From the NCBI GenBank assembly GCA_943735955.1, contig OX030970.1, forward strand, positions 1,105,184-1,169,183: a stretch of DNA of 64,000 nucleotides, read 5' to 3'. This document shows positions 33,789-46,810 of the stretch, piece after piece. The translations under genes and the position numbers were made by a program. The stretch is from Piscicola geometra (Eukaryota; Annelida; Clitellata; Hirudinida; Piscicolidae). Below the pieces are notes generated by a model, which saw only the letters and a program-made list of their open reading frames with translations, was not told the origin of the DNA and made no database searches. How positions within the stretch are numbered: the stretch's first letter is position 1; every line of letters starts with the position of its first letter.

Positions 33789-36700
33789 AAACCGCTATCA
33801 TTATCATCATTTTTCATTTTGTTATCTCACGAACTCATTCTCAATCCCACCACCTTATTTTCCACTCTCCTTCCCCCCCCCCCCCCTTCCATCCTCACAT
33901 CCCATTCTCACCCCATTCCACTTATCCATTTCCCATCCCATCTCGATTCATCCCATTCCCCATCCCATCCCGATTCATCCCATTCCCCATCCCATCCCGA
34001 TTCATCCCATTCCCCATCCCATCCCTCCCAGAAAACTGGAACTTCACAAAGAATTCATAGAGCCCGTATACAGTGTGGCGTTACACCCGGACGGCCTCTA
34101 CATGCTGGTCGGGATGGAAAAGTCCCTGAAACTGATGAGCATATTTGTGGATGAGATCAACACCCTCAAAGTCATCCCTGTGTCCAATTGTCGATCTGTG
34201 AGTGGGATAGGATTGGATGGGATTGGATTGGATGGGATGGGATGGGGTGGGAAAAATAGGAGAGAGATAAGAAGTGAGAGGGAGGGAGAGATAAAGAGTG
34301 GAGCGTGATGGGGGAGAAGAGAATTTTTATATTTGCATATTAATCTATCAATCAATCAATCTATCCGTCCATCCATCCATCCATCCATCCATCCATCTAC
34401 CCATCCATCCATCCATCCATCCATTCATCCATCCATCCATCCATCCATCCATTCATCCATCCATCCATCCATCCATCCATCCATCCATCCATCCATCCAT
34501 CCATCCATCCATCAATCCATCCATTCATCCATCCATCCATCCATCCATCCATCCATCCATCCATCCATCCATCCATCCATCCATCCATCAATCCATCCAT
34601 CCATCCATCCATCCATCCATCCATCCATCCATCCATCCATCCATCCATCCACCCAGTGCAAGTTCTCCAACGGTGGTCACTTGTTTGCAGTGGCTAACTG
34701 GAACATCATTGAAATCTTCTCGTCTATCACTCTTCAGGTAAAAATGAAGAAATTAAATAAAAGAGTTTTTCCTAAGTTAATAGAACATTTTTCAATTTAT
34801 AAAAATTATTTTGACAATCAAATACAATTACCAAGAAAATTAACAGCTTACAATAATAAATCAACCAATGATTCTTTAAAAATGGAAAATAGGTTATGGA
34901 AAACTTATTTTTAAAGCTAATTTAAAATGTTAAAAACCTAATTATTAATAATTATAACCAAATTTAAAATTAATTAAATCCTCATTAGGTGGTGTATCGG
35001 TTGAGAGCACACACTGACCGTGTTAACAGCATGTTGTGGGCTAAAAATGACCTAAAGTAAGCGTCATTTTAAATTTTATTTTACATTTTTAAAATCTTAA
35101 TTTAATGAAATTCAAAATATACATTAAATTTATTTATTATTAAATATACAACGTTTTTCTGAGGTTATAAAGCTTTAAAGAATTTTTCTCTCCAAAAAGG
35201 TTAGTGAGTGTGAGTGAAGACGGAGAGATTTTCAACTGGGATGTTCTAACCTCGAAAAAAGTGTTTACATTTAGCATTTTATAAATATCCTATTTAAATA
35301 AATAATAAATCCATAAAAAATCAGATTTATATACCTCTCAATACCTCAAGCCCAACAAGTTTTATCCAACACTCCCATCTCACTTCAACCCATCGAACCC
35401 ATCCTCTCCATCCAATCCCATTTCACTCCATCCAATTTCAATCTATCCCATTCATCCATCTTATCCATTCATCCTATCCCATCCCATTCCTATTCCCTCA
35501 TCCCATCCCATCCCATCCCATCCCATCCCATCCCATCCCATCCCATCCCATCCCATCCCATCCCATCCCATCCCATCCCATTCCTATTCACCTCATCCCA
35601 TCCCATCCCATCCTGAAAGGTGTCAGAAAACATCCAACGGAATTGTCATTATTACGACGTGTGTATTGAAGGAAAGTCGATCTTCGTCGTTGGATCCGAT
35701 TTTATGGTTAAGGAACTACAGGAGTCTGTGGTGAGTTGCATGGGATGGGTTGGGTGGGATGGGTTGGGTGGGATGGGTTGGGTGGGATGGGTTGGGTGGG
35801 ATGGGTTGGGTGGGATGGGTTTGGTGGGATGGGCTGGGTGGGGTGGGTTGGGTGGGATGGGTTGGGTGGGATGGGTTGGGTGGGATGGGTTGGGTGGGAT
35901 GGGTTGGGTGGGATGGGTTGGGTGGGATGGGTTGGGTGGGATGGGTTGGGATGGGATGGGTTGGGTGGGATGGGTTGGGTGGGATGGGTTGGGTGGGATG
36001 GGTTGGGTGGGATGGGTTGGGTTGGGTTGGGTTGGGTTGGGTGGGACGGGTTGGGTTGGGTGGGATGGGTTGGGTTGGGTGGGATGGGTTGGGTTGGATG
36101 GAATGAATGGGATTGGGTTGGATTAAGTGGGTGGCGATAGGTTAAATGGGGTTGGATAGATGGGATTAGGTGGGATGAATTGAATAAAAATTTTAGTTTT
36201 GATGCATAGATAAAAACCTACCCTTGACCCACTCACCCACCCACCCACTCACCCACCCACCAGATCGTCAAAAGGGTGCCGACGCACAACACGCAAATCA
36301 CGCGGATGGCGATCACCAACTCCGAACGGGGCATGTTCGTGGGTCTCTGGTCGGGAGCGATCCGACTCTACTCGTACCCGCTGAACGAACCCTACGAATG
36401 GACCGAGTACCAGAGCCACTTCGCCCCTATCACCGGGGTGGGCAGCTTTTTAGTGGTGGCGTTTTTCAATGGTTTTTTGGGTTGCGGTGTTGATAGATTT
36501 CTAAAAGTTATTTAATGTTGATTTTTGGATTTGACATTCTCTTAAAGCCACAATCTCTCTCTTTCTCCACCTTCCTTCCACACCATCAACTCTTTTCAAC
36601 CTTTTACACCCTCCATCAAGCCACCCTCTCTCCCTCCCAGTTGAACGTGACCTTCGACGACCAATACCTGATCTCGGTGAGCGAGGACTCAGTGGTTATC

Positions 36701-39700
36701 ATGTGGGAGATCACAGATGGCAAGTTGATCTCAAAGTCCAAACTCGACCACAAATACACCAAAGAGGTGCTCGCTGACCCTGTTGACTTGGAAGATAAGG
36801 TTTGGGAAGGGGGGTGGTTAGAGTGGGTGGTATAGTTAGGGTTTAGGCAGAAAGTTGGTCTGGAAGAAGGATTATGGGTGGTTTAGAAAAGGGGTTATCG
36901 ATGGATGAAGAATAAATTGGAAACAAAAATCAACTGAAAACCTCTAATAAAGCACTCATAAACTACCATAAAAACCCCATGAATGCCCTAACCGCCACAA
37001 AACTACCTCAAAACCACCATAAACGACCCATTAAACGCCCAGAACAAGCTGCTGCACAAGCTGGAACTGAAAGTGGAACAATTGAAGATGGAAAACCAAG
37101 TGCAGCTCCATAACAGAGACGTCAAGTACTCCGAGAATCTGACCAAGGTGAAATGGGGGGGGGAGGCAGGTGGAGATCATGGTAAGCTCGAGAAGGAATC
37201 GAATAGATTGGGGAGAGAGATTCTGGTGGTGAATTCGGAAAAGAGGACAAGATGGTGATAAACTTTATAATTTTTTTATTGATAGAGGGGAGAACTAAGA
37301 TTTTAAAAACTTTTTTCAAATGATTTTAGAAGTTTAATTTAGTTTACATTTATGCATCGAACCCAGGTTGCCAAGAAACTCAAGGATGAACTGGATCAGT
37401 TAACACAAAAGAATACGGTTTTTATCCTATCTTTATCCATCCATCCATTAATTCATTTGTTTATCCATCCATCCATGCATCCTTTTGTTCATTCATTCAT
37501 CAAATCACCGATCCACCCATCAAATCACCCACTCATTCCCCCTTCCCATTGGTTGCATTGCTGCTGTTAATCAGGAAATAGACCGAGAAAATGGCGAGAT
37601 TCAGAAGAATTTCTCAGATAATTTAATGGGTTTGATCAAGAAGCTGCGAAACGAATGTCTTCAATTAGGTATTAATTAAGATTAATTAAGATTAATGAAG
37701 ATTTAACTAATATTTAATTAGAATATACTTAGCTGAAAACATTCACAAGTGTATTCAAAACTTAAGTCACGCATAAAACAACCTCCACACAAACCACACT
37801 CCCACTACTACACCTACAACACCTACAACATCAACAACATCAACAACAACAAAAAAACAGAACAAAGGAACAAAGACAAACTAAAAGTGGAATACGAAAA
37901 GTACCAGAAGTTGAAAGAACTCGGGACGATATCACAGGAAGAGTTTGAGAGAGAACTCGAAGAGAGGGACAGAAGGAACCAACTTCTGGATGCAAATCTC
38001 TTCAATGTGTTGTCTTTGATCAAGAATCCGGTGGGTGGTTGGTTGGTTTGTTGGATGGAGGTGGGTTGGTTGGTTTGTTGGATGGTGGGTGGTTGGTGGT
38101 GGGCTGGTTTGTTGGATGGTGGGTGGTTGGTAGTGGGTTGGTTGGTGGGTGGGTGGGTGGGTGGTTGGTTGGTTGGTTGGTTGGTTGGTTGGTGGTTGGT
38201 TGGTTGGTGGGTTGGTTGGTTGGTTGGGTGGGTGAGTTGGTTGGTTGGTTGATTGGTTGGTGGTTGGTTGGTGGGTTGGTTGGTGGGTTGGTTGGTGGGT
38301 GGTTGGTGGGTGGTTGGTGACTTGAAGGTGAGTTGGTGAGTTGGTGATTGGGGGGGAGGGAAGAGCCGGGTTGCGTGGGTTGGTAGAACCGAGTTTCATA
38401 CCCCTTACAAACCCCATTAAATACCCTTCCTCCTCACCTCCCCATCCCATTAAATATCCTATCCCTCCTTCCCAAAAGCCGCCCAACCCTCCGCCGAACC
38501 CGATGGTCGAGTGGGAAGAGTTGATAGCCGAGATGGAAGACGACACGGACTTGGAGCTGATGGGAAGAAAAGATACCTATGAAAAACTATACGCTAAGGA
38601 ATACCAGACCATTCATGATTTAGAGGTATGGGGGTGTAGAGGGGGAGGGGGAGATGGGGTGGGCTAAGCTGGGTTGGGTTGGGGAGGGGAGGGGGGAGGT
38701 GGGTTGAGGTGGTAGAGAAAAAAAGAGAGAAAGGATGGAAAAATGAATTATTTTGGGTTTGGGTTGTAGGCCGAAAAAGATTTGAAAAAATATATAATTT
38801 ATGTTTATTTTTCCTTTAAACATCACCCTAACCCAACTCTTCTTCTACCCCATATCCCATTCTACTCCACCCCATCCCAAACCATCCCAACCCATCCCAA
38901 CCCATCCCATCCCAACCCATCCCAACCCATCCCAACCCATCCCATCCCAACCCATCCTAACCCTGCCAATCCCAACCCGTCCCAACCCATCCCAACCCAT
39001 CCCAACCCATCCCAACCCATCCCATCCCAACCCATCCCATCCCATCCCATCCCATCCCATCCCATCCCATCCCATCCCATCCCATCCTTACCCATCCCAT
39101 TTTCCTCACCCTCCAGAATGACATAACAGCTCTGAAGGAACAGTCTCAGAAGCTTACCGTCACCACAAAAAGTCAAAAACAAGTTTTGCAAGAAAAGCAA
39201 TTCACCATAGACAACCTTTCCAACGAAATACATACGGTTTGTTTTTTGTTTAAAAAAATTTTTAATGTATTTTTTAAAATCCATCTTTTTATATTTTCAC
39301 ATTCTATTTTTCTAGTTTTAAATTGATTTTTAAATTTTCTAAAATTACTTTTATTTATAATCTAATCTGAAAAGTATTTCAAGACTCATTTCTTCCCGCA
39401 TTCTACCAACACACAGGTCGATCAAGCCATCAACCAGCTCAAAAAACTTCTGCAAGAGAAAACCGAAGCTCTGGATAACAGGGTTGTTCAGAATTCCACC
39501 ATCTTTTTCATTATTATTCTAACATTTTTTTTCTAATTTATTCATTTTAATACTTTTAATCTTCCACTTCTCCTCATCTTCCACCAACCAATCTTTCCTC
39601 CTCCTCACCCATCTTTCTTTTTCTTCCATCTTTTAGTTACTCCTCCCCCAACATCTCCTCCCCCTCAATCCATCCATCCATCAGATAAAAATGGAACACG

Positions 39701-41728
39701 ATCTGAACGAAAGCAACAAGGAACTTAAAAAGGCGAAATTCGTCTTGGACACCAAGATGGCGACCCTGCAACGCCAGTCGGAGCCTATGAACGCTGAAAT
39801 TAAGTATCTGAAACTTCAAATATACGGGGTTAGGATGCTTTAGGGAGTTTGAACCATTTTAAAATTATTTAAATTATTTTTAATCACTGAATTTGAAGTG
39901 TTTAGGAAGTTTGAATTATTATACATATTTTTGAAACTGTTTTTTTTATCCTCTCATATATTGAGATTGAGTGAATATATGATGTGATTGATAATGGTTT
40001 TCATATAACAGAAAGAAGGAGAATTTAACGATCAACGGAAGCAAGTCAACGTGCACAGTGGCTTGATCTTCAGGGGCAAAGAGAAGCTGCAGTCGTTACA
40101 GGAGCAAGAGTACAATGAAAAAGTCAAGGTAGTCCGTTGATAATTATTGATTTGAAATTGTTTTAAAACTCGAATTTATATTATTACTTGCTACAATTCA
40201 CTTTTACTCTTCCCTCCTTCTCATATTTCAACCTCTTTTTTTCTACCCTGCCCTGTCCATCCACCCTCACTCACCCGCCCCTCCATGCCAGATTACATTC
40301 GCCAAGAAGAAATGGAACCGCCTGGCGAACGACCTGAAGGCCTGTGGAAACCTTCTGAACAGACCTCGCTTGCTCAAGAAGGCGATTTGCGAAATCTACA
40401 AAAACGCCCTGAACCAATACGAGGATGTGAGAATGCTTTTTTAGGCCATTTAAAAACATTTATGAAACTCTAAAATTATTTTAACAACCTATTTTAACTA
40501 CACTTACGTTTACAAATTCATTCGGAAGCATTCACTCATTTATATTTCAGAGCTTCAAATGTTTTCATTCCAATCCATTATTTTCTCTCTCATTCCATCT
40601 TTTTCCCACTCCACCCTATTCCGCCCACTCCCACCCCCCCCTTTCCCCCCCCCCCTCCCCCAAGGTGAGTACAGGGGACGTGGGTCAGCTGTGCGGCATG
40701 AACCCCCAAAGGGAGCATCTGGAATCCCTGATTGACAATCTGAAGTCTCAGATGGGACGCAACCAAATGAAGTATGACAATGACGACCGCATCATCATGA
40801 GGGTTCGTGCGAGAGTTTTTTGTGTGCTTTTGGGCAGGATTTGAAGAGTTTTTGTGTGGTTTAAAGAGGGTTTTAGTTGGTTGGTTTGTTTGTTTAACAC
40901 TTTTTAAAGTTTTGAGAATTGTTTAATGGTTTATTTTTTCTATTTTCCAATCTTAAATTATGAATGATTAAACGATAACTCAAGGCCATCTTCATTCAAA
41001 CATCCACACAGCAAAACATAGCCCTGATGAAGGAGAAAAACGACCTACGCAGGGGTCTACGGGACACGCAGCTGACTATAAATTTGATGAGTGAAGCGCT
41101 AGAGCTCCACAAGACCTACCCCAAAATGCCGAACAAAGAATTTCTCGCCAAAATGGTCTACATCACGCAGAGCGCCAAGATAATGAAGAAAATGGACAAG
41201 ATGAAGAGCGAATTGGAGAAGAATGTGAACGATATAAAGCAGATGCAGCATAAAAACTTGAATTTGAAAATGCTTGGAGATGATAAAGCGCCTCTTCTGC
41301 CTCTGAGCAGTGATTTGGTGGCACCCAAGCCGGTTGCTTTGGATAGAAGCATGACTTCTTTCTTCGAAAATAATCATTTCCAGGCGTATTACCCGAGTGA
41401 GTACGATGAAGGATCTCTTTCTAGTGGGGTGAAGCTGGAACCGCTGCTAGATGAAAGCGTATACGACCATTTCAAGATAGAAATGATGAAATCCAATATG
41501 AAGATTGATACGGCGACTTTGGATAATGAAAACGACAGCACTTTGTCGAATTTTTCAAAAATCTTCGAATTCATGCCAGAGACAGCCGTAGAAAAAGTGA
41601 TTCCACAAGAAGAAACTGAAAATAAGCAGAAAAAAAATGATGATGAAAATGAAAATGGAAAAATAGAATTAGAACCAGATAAATCTATAAGAATATATTT
41701 GTCACAAAATAACGTGTCTGAAATATAA
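30846..41728 (+). CDS. CFAP57: Cilia- and flagella-associated protein 57 (WDR65)
   Basis: Axonemal protein of motile cilia, linked in other animals and algae to inner-arm dynein assembly. Exons: 30846-31076, 31275-31550, 31811-31988, 32411-32498, 32618-32678, 32841-32933, 33073-33225, 33457-33514, 33658-33739, 34032-34197, 34657-34737, 34989-35056, 35200-35260, 35620-35730, 36264-36437, 36641-36799, 37043-37147, 37367-37417, 37575-37668, 37861-38030, 38479-38625, 39117-39236, 39417-39482, 39685-39828, 40012-40128, 40292-40426, 40665-40802, 41012-41728. They sum to 4044 nt, 1347 aa; human is about 1250. The first 680 residues are WD40 repeats ([54 protein letters not shown]). The rest is coiled coil ([52 protein letters not shown]). 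The final exon adds an acidic tail with no clear counterpart in the human protein. Exon 2 has two possible in-frame donors, and the exon 8 acceptor is inferred from phase. It is divergent to CKAP5. Confidence 0.94.
31989..32180. repeat. 14-bp GTGTGGTTGTTTGG repeat
   Basis: About 13 copies beginning at the donor of CFAP57 exon 3, whose first intronic bases are GTGGGTGTGG. Confidence 0.94.
33232..33440. repeat. (G GAT)n repeat in CFAP57 intron 7
   Basis: GGAT tetranucleotides with a GCAT patch, filling the intron. The repeat starts a few bases after the exon 7 donor and ends just before exon 8. Confidence 0.95.
34356..34655. repeat. (CATC)n repeat leading to an acceptor
   Basis: About 300 bp of CCAT units that serve as the pyrimidine-rich tract of CFAP57 exon 11 (CACCCAG acceptor). 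Confidence 0.96.
35738..36120. repeat. 14-bp GGGTTGGGTGGGAT array in CFAP57 intron 14
   Basis: About 25 copies starting 8-10 bases after the exon 14 donor. In the transcript this is G-rich with runs of three Gs at short spacing, so G-quadruplex folding is possible. A separate (CCCAT)n run at about 35500-35580 precedes exon 14. Confidence 0.95.
38031..38340. repeat. (TTGG/GTGG)n repeat at the CFAP57 exon 20 donor
   Basis: Degenerate GGTTGGTTGG and GGTGGGTGG units run on from the donor GTGGGTGG of the 37861-38030 exon. Confidence 0.93.
38870..39090. repeat. (CCCAACCCAT)n repeat
   Basis: Pentamer and decamer CCCAT/CCCAACCCAT repeat in CFAP57 intron 21, leading to the acceptor of exon 22. Confidence 0.94.
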
Positions 41729-42053
41729 TTTTAAAGATATTTTTTATATGCTTTTGAACTTTATTTTTTCTAATTTTGCGCTTTCAATTATTTTAACCAA
41801 CACTTCCTTGCTTCAAACGATTTCTTGGATAGAAAATGGTGTTTTTAACGGTTTTTTAAAATAAAATTTTAATATTACTCCTTGTTACAGTCTGATTTTA
41901 ACAAGTGTAAGTTAATTATATTTTTTATTTTTATTTTAAAATTGATTTTAACTAGATTACCGCGAAATAAATTTTAATGCGAAGTTTTATTACCGCGAAT
42001 ATTCTAGAAGAATATTAATTCATACATTTCAAAAACGAAACATATTTTCATAG
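41729..42053. other. Short spacer between CFAP57 and the TRIM-NHL gene
   Basis: 325 bp of AT-rich DNA between the CFAP57 stop and the next start codon on the same strand. It carries the CFAP57 polyadenylation signal in its first half and presumably the TRIM-NHL promoter in the second. No repeats or other exons are seen. Confidence 0.7.
41860..41865 (+). promoter_or_regulatory. Candidate CFAP57 polyadenylation signal
   Basis: AATAAA about 130 nt after the stop codon, the first on this strand after the CDS. Confidence 0.5.
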
Positions 42054-45000
42054 ATGGAAGATAAAAAAGAATTAGAAGAAAAAGTTGCCACTGATACGAC
42101 CCTGGATATTCTCCCCCTCGAGGATACTGAATCTGGAAATGTATCCGAAGAACAGCAGTTTTTATGTGGTATATGTAAGAAAAAATTAAAGCAGCCGAAA
42201 GTTCTACATTGCCTGCATTCATTTTGCACCGAATGTCTGGAGAAATCATTACTAGAATCTGGGCCGACCCAAATCACTTGTCAAACGTGCAAACAAGTGA
42301 CCAGATTAACAACGGCAGGGGGCGTAAGCGAATTACCAATAGACGCTGTAATCTGCAATCTGATGGAAATGAAGGCGATATGCGCCATGCAGGTGATTTG
42401 CACAAGTTGCAAGTCACAGGAGAATGCAGTGGCTCGGTGCAGTGACTGCTCCAACTTCCTATGCTCCAATTGTGTCACTGCCCACAACTTTATGCGTTGT
42501 TTCGAAAAACACAAGGTTACTAAGTCACTCAACCATTTTAAAATTCAAATATTAATAAGTAAGAAAGTTTTTAAAAAAGTGAAATATCAAAATCTCAGGT
42601 TGATACGTTTGAAACACTGAAGAATGGCAAAGGCATCCACAAGCCAATGTTCTGTCAAGTGCATCCCTCAGGACCCTTCCAGTTCTACTGCAAAACTTGC
42701 CAGGTTTCATTAATTTTCGTTTAATTCATTAATTTAAATAATTAATTATTTAAGTATTTAGTGCACTTATTACATTATTTTTAAATCTTAAAATTTATAT
42801 CATTTATATATATTTTTCAGAATTTATTTAGTGCACTTATTACATTATTTTTAAATCTTAAAATTTATATCATTTATATATATTTTTCAGAATTTATTTA
42901 GTGCACTTATTAAATTATTTTTTGGTGCATATTATACATGATGTTTTACGGTGTATGTAATAGAGAATTCAACAAATTTAAATGTAAAAATAATATCACT
43001 GTAAAGATCTGAGCTATATCAAAAATTCCGAAAAATAAATTAAGGAAAATATTAAACTAAGGGAGAGGTTCATAAAATAATAAATTAGTTTTCAGAAATA
43101 AAGGGAAAAAATTATCTTAAATATTGATTCAAATGTCTAGAGTAGGCGGAAATAAAACTGATTTCAAATGATTGATTTCTTCCCATTCAATGCAAATATA
43201 ATCAATGCTTAATAAAAGTTTTAAAATTAGCTGTCTCAATATCAGATTCTAGAAACACTTTAAAACAATTCTATAGTCTTCAGTCTTCTATCATTTAGTC
43301 TGAAAATTAACAACTCAGCATTAATTCTATCCATCCATCATTTCATCCATCTATCACCATCCCTCCATCCATCAATCATCGAAATCCATCAATCCATTCA
43401 TGCATGCATGCATCCATCTATCCTCCACCAACCCATTGCCCATCCCAAAAAGGTGCTCATGTTCATTCTTTCTATCCATCTATCGATCATTTTATCCATC
43501 CATTCATCTATCCCTCACCATCCTTCCACCCATCAATCATCACAATCCACTCATCTATCAATCCATCCATCATCACGATCCATCTATCCATTCATGCATG
43601 CATGCATCCTATCCTCCACCCCATCCACCAACCCATACTCCATCCCCCACCCGCCCCCTCCCTCTCCAAATAGGTGCTCACATGCACGGAATGCATGATC
43701 TACCTGCACAAGCGCCCGGACCACCAGTGCGAACGCGTGGTCGACCTCGAGAGCAAGCAACGCGCTGAATTCCAGGCGGCGGTCGACGAGACGCGTGAGA
43801 AGTGTGGTTCGTTTGACAGCCTCTCCACCAAGCTCGAGGGTCTTCTGTCCGAGCTGCAGAGTCAGCGCGACAACGCGTGTGACCTGATCAAGGAGACCTT
43901 CCAGAGCTTCAAGGCCGTCCTCGAGAAGAGGAGGGTATGTGGGTCGTGGGGAGAAGGGTATGTGGGTCGTGGGGAGGAGGGTATGTGGGTTGTGGGGAGG
44001 AGGGTATGTGGGTTGTGGGGAGAAGGGTATGTGGGTCGTGGGGAGGAGGGTTGTAGTTGCAAGGGGGGGGGGTTCAATGGGGCTTGGTAGATTGGAGTTT
44101 TTAGATAGGCGTAGGGGAAGAGAATGATAAAGATTGCCAGGATATTCTATCATCCAGCCTATCTCATCATACTAACCACCCAATCTACCACACCAACCAA
44201 CCACCCACCCACACACAGGACGAACTGATAAGCGAACTCGAGTCGGTGCACTCGGCGAAGGAACTCGCCATCATGGACATGTTCAACAGCCTCGACAAAG
44301 CGGGCCTCAAGATGGCGGACACTTGCTCGTTCGTCGAGCGGACCATCAAGCATGCAGACGCCGTGGAGTTGTTGTCGCTCAGCAAGTTGATCAAGTGGCG
44401 CATGGCCGCGCTGAAGGAGGAAATGCCGCATAGCGACTTGGCGGTGAAGATCGAGTTGGAGTGCGATGTGGAGCGCTTCTCCGACGCCACCAGAGAGCAC
44501 TTTTGTTCGTTCAGAAAGTCGTACAAGTCGCCTGTGACGTCATCGTCGTCTGCTTTGGTGCTATCATCATCAGCGTCATCGTCATCAGGATCGACTTGTG
44601 CCCCTTCATCCTCCTCGCTCAGTCTACCATCCCAAATGAACGGCGCTGCAAGAATGCATCCCACCACCACCACTAACAACAACAACAACAACCTCATTCA
44701 ACAACTCAACAAACAACACTACGCTTCCAACAACAACAACAACTTTGACGCGACAACATTCGAGCGGTTTAAACTGCTTGACAGCTCGACGACGGCAGTG
44801 GCAGCAGCGCTCAACATGCCTCCAGAGCTTCTGTCCAGCCTCACTGCCAACCTGCCCTCCAACCCACTCCTCACCGATATGGCCTCTTCCATCACCAACA
44901 CCCTCACTTCCAACGCCACCCTCCAGGGCCTCAACCACCCTCTCAACAACTACGTCGAACGCAGTCTTTCTAGAAATTCCTACAGCCCCACCATCTCGGA

Positions 45001-45897
45001 TAGCGGCGTCGATGTCTCGGCCACTGCCACGCAACAAACCCTCATCCAGCAGCTCCTCAAGAGTGGCCAGATTGGCATCAATCCACAAGGTTCATTCCAC
45101 AAATCACCCGTCATTCCAACCATCCATCCATTCCACAAATCACCCGTCATTCCAACCATCCATCCTCTCCACACTCAATCACCACTATAAAGCACCCACT
45201 CACAAATTCTCTACCACCACCACCATTAAACCACCCTCTCCCCATTTAGGCCACTTCACCCTGAATGGTCAGCCCATCCAGGGCTTCCAGGGCCTCAATT
45301 GGAACCTTGCCGGGGCCCTCACTGGCCACACCTCACCCCCCAACAACCAACCCCCTGTCTGCCTCCCCTCACTCTCGTCCGAGAATGGTGAATGCGCTTG
45401 TCTTTCAATCAATTTCTTGTTTTACTGTTTTTTCCATATTTAAGTTTGATTAATATTTATATGAATATTTTTTTTGGAATTAGGAACAAGCTTTATTCAC
45501 TTGTAATACTTTTACCATATTCATGCCTTCCTTCTCCGCTTATCTACCCTCCTCAAACCATCATTCCAACCCCTCCCCCATAAACCAACCAACCCATGCC
45601 AACCATCGCAAAGCTTTAGCCAGCCTACTGACCACCAATCCCAACTTGGGTGGTGGTGGTGGTGGTGGTGGAGGTGGTGGAGGTGGTGGTTCGATGAGTC
45701 AGGCTAGCACTCCATCCATCGGTGAAATCTCTGCCCTCCTCAACACCCTCAACACACACAGCATGGCCTCCGCCTCGGGTACTGGTGAGTGGGAGGGGGG
45801 AAGGGTTGGGGGTGGAAGGATGTGCGGGGTGTTTTTAGTATTGGTGAGTTTTGATAGGTAAGCATACTACTATTACTACTACTATTACTACTACTTC

Positions 45898-45972
<75 letters not shown>

Positions 45973-46113
45973 TACTACTACTACTACTACTACCACACAG
46001 ACTTGCCGATGAATGGGGTTTTTCCCACAGCAGGCACGCAAGGCACCAACACCAGGACTCGCTCGTCCGGTAAAACCAACGCCATGGAAATAAGGTGTGT
46101 GTTTGCGTGTTTG

Positions 46114-46144
<31 letters not shown>

Positions 46145-46778
46145 CTTTGTGTGTTTGTGTGTCTATGTGTGTTTGTGTGTGTGTGTGTGTGTTTGTGTGT
46201 GTCTATGTGTGTGTATGTGTGTGCTTGCGTGCGCGCGTGTGTATATCTATAAATATAAATATAATACTCAAATACCACACAATTCTACCAATTATATAAC
46301 AAACCATTCATTAGTCCACCATCCACCCCCCCTCTTTCAGCACCAACTCCGTTCTCCCTCCACTACCCCACCTTCCACCCCCCCCCCCACCTATCTAGGA
46401 CAAAGTTCGGTCAACTGGGTCCGGGCAAAGGTCAATTCAACGCGCCCCACGGCTTCTGCCTCGGCATGGATGAAGACATAGTGGTCGCCGACACCAATAA
46501 CCACCGTATTCAGGTGTGTGTGTATGTGTGGGTGCGTGTGTGTGGGTGGGTGCATGGTGATGTGTGATGTGGGGGAGGGGGGGGGGGGTGATGTGTTTTT
46601 TGATGACGTAAAATTGTGAAATTTTAAAAAATAATGAATCGGATGCTCCGGGTGGATGGTGTGGCATTTCAGGTGTGTCGTGGTGTGAAATGTTCTTTTC
46701 TTTCCATCAGGTCTTCGAAAAGAATGGAGAGTTCAAGTATCAGTTTGGAATCCCTGGTGTGTGTGTGTGTGTTTGTGG

Positions 46779-46810
<32 letters not shown>

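Noticed and set aside
33164..34914. Open frames reading Ile-His-Pro-Ser or Met-Asp-Gly-Trp many times
   Set aside because: Pure translations of the GGAT/CATC tetranucleotide in CFAP57 introns.
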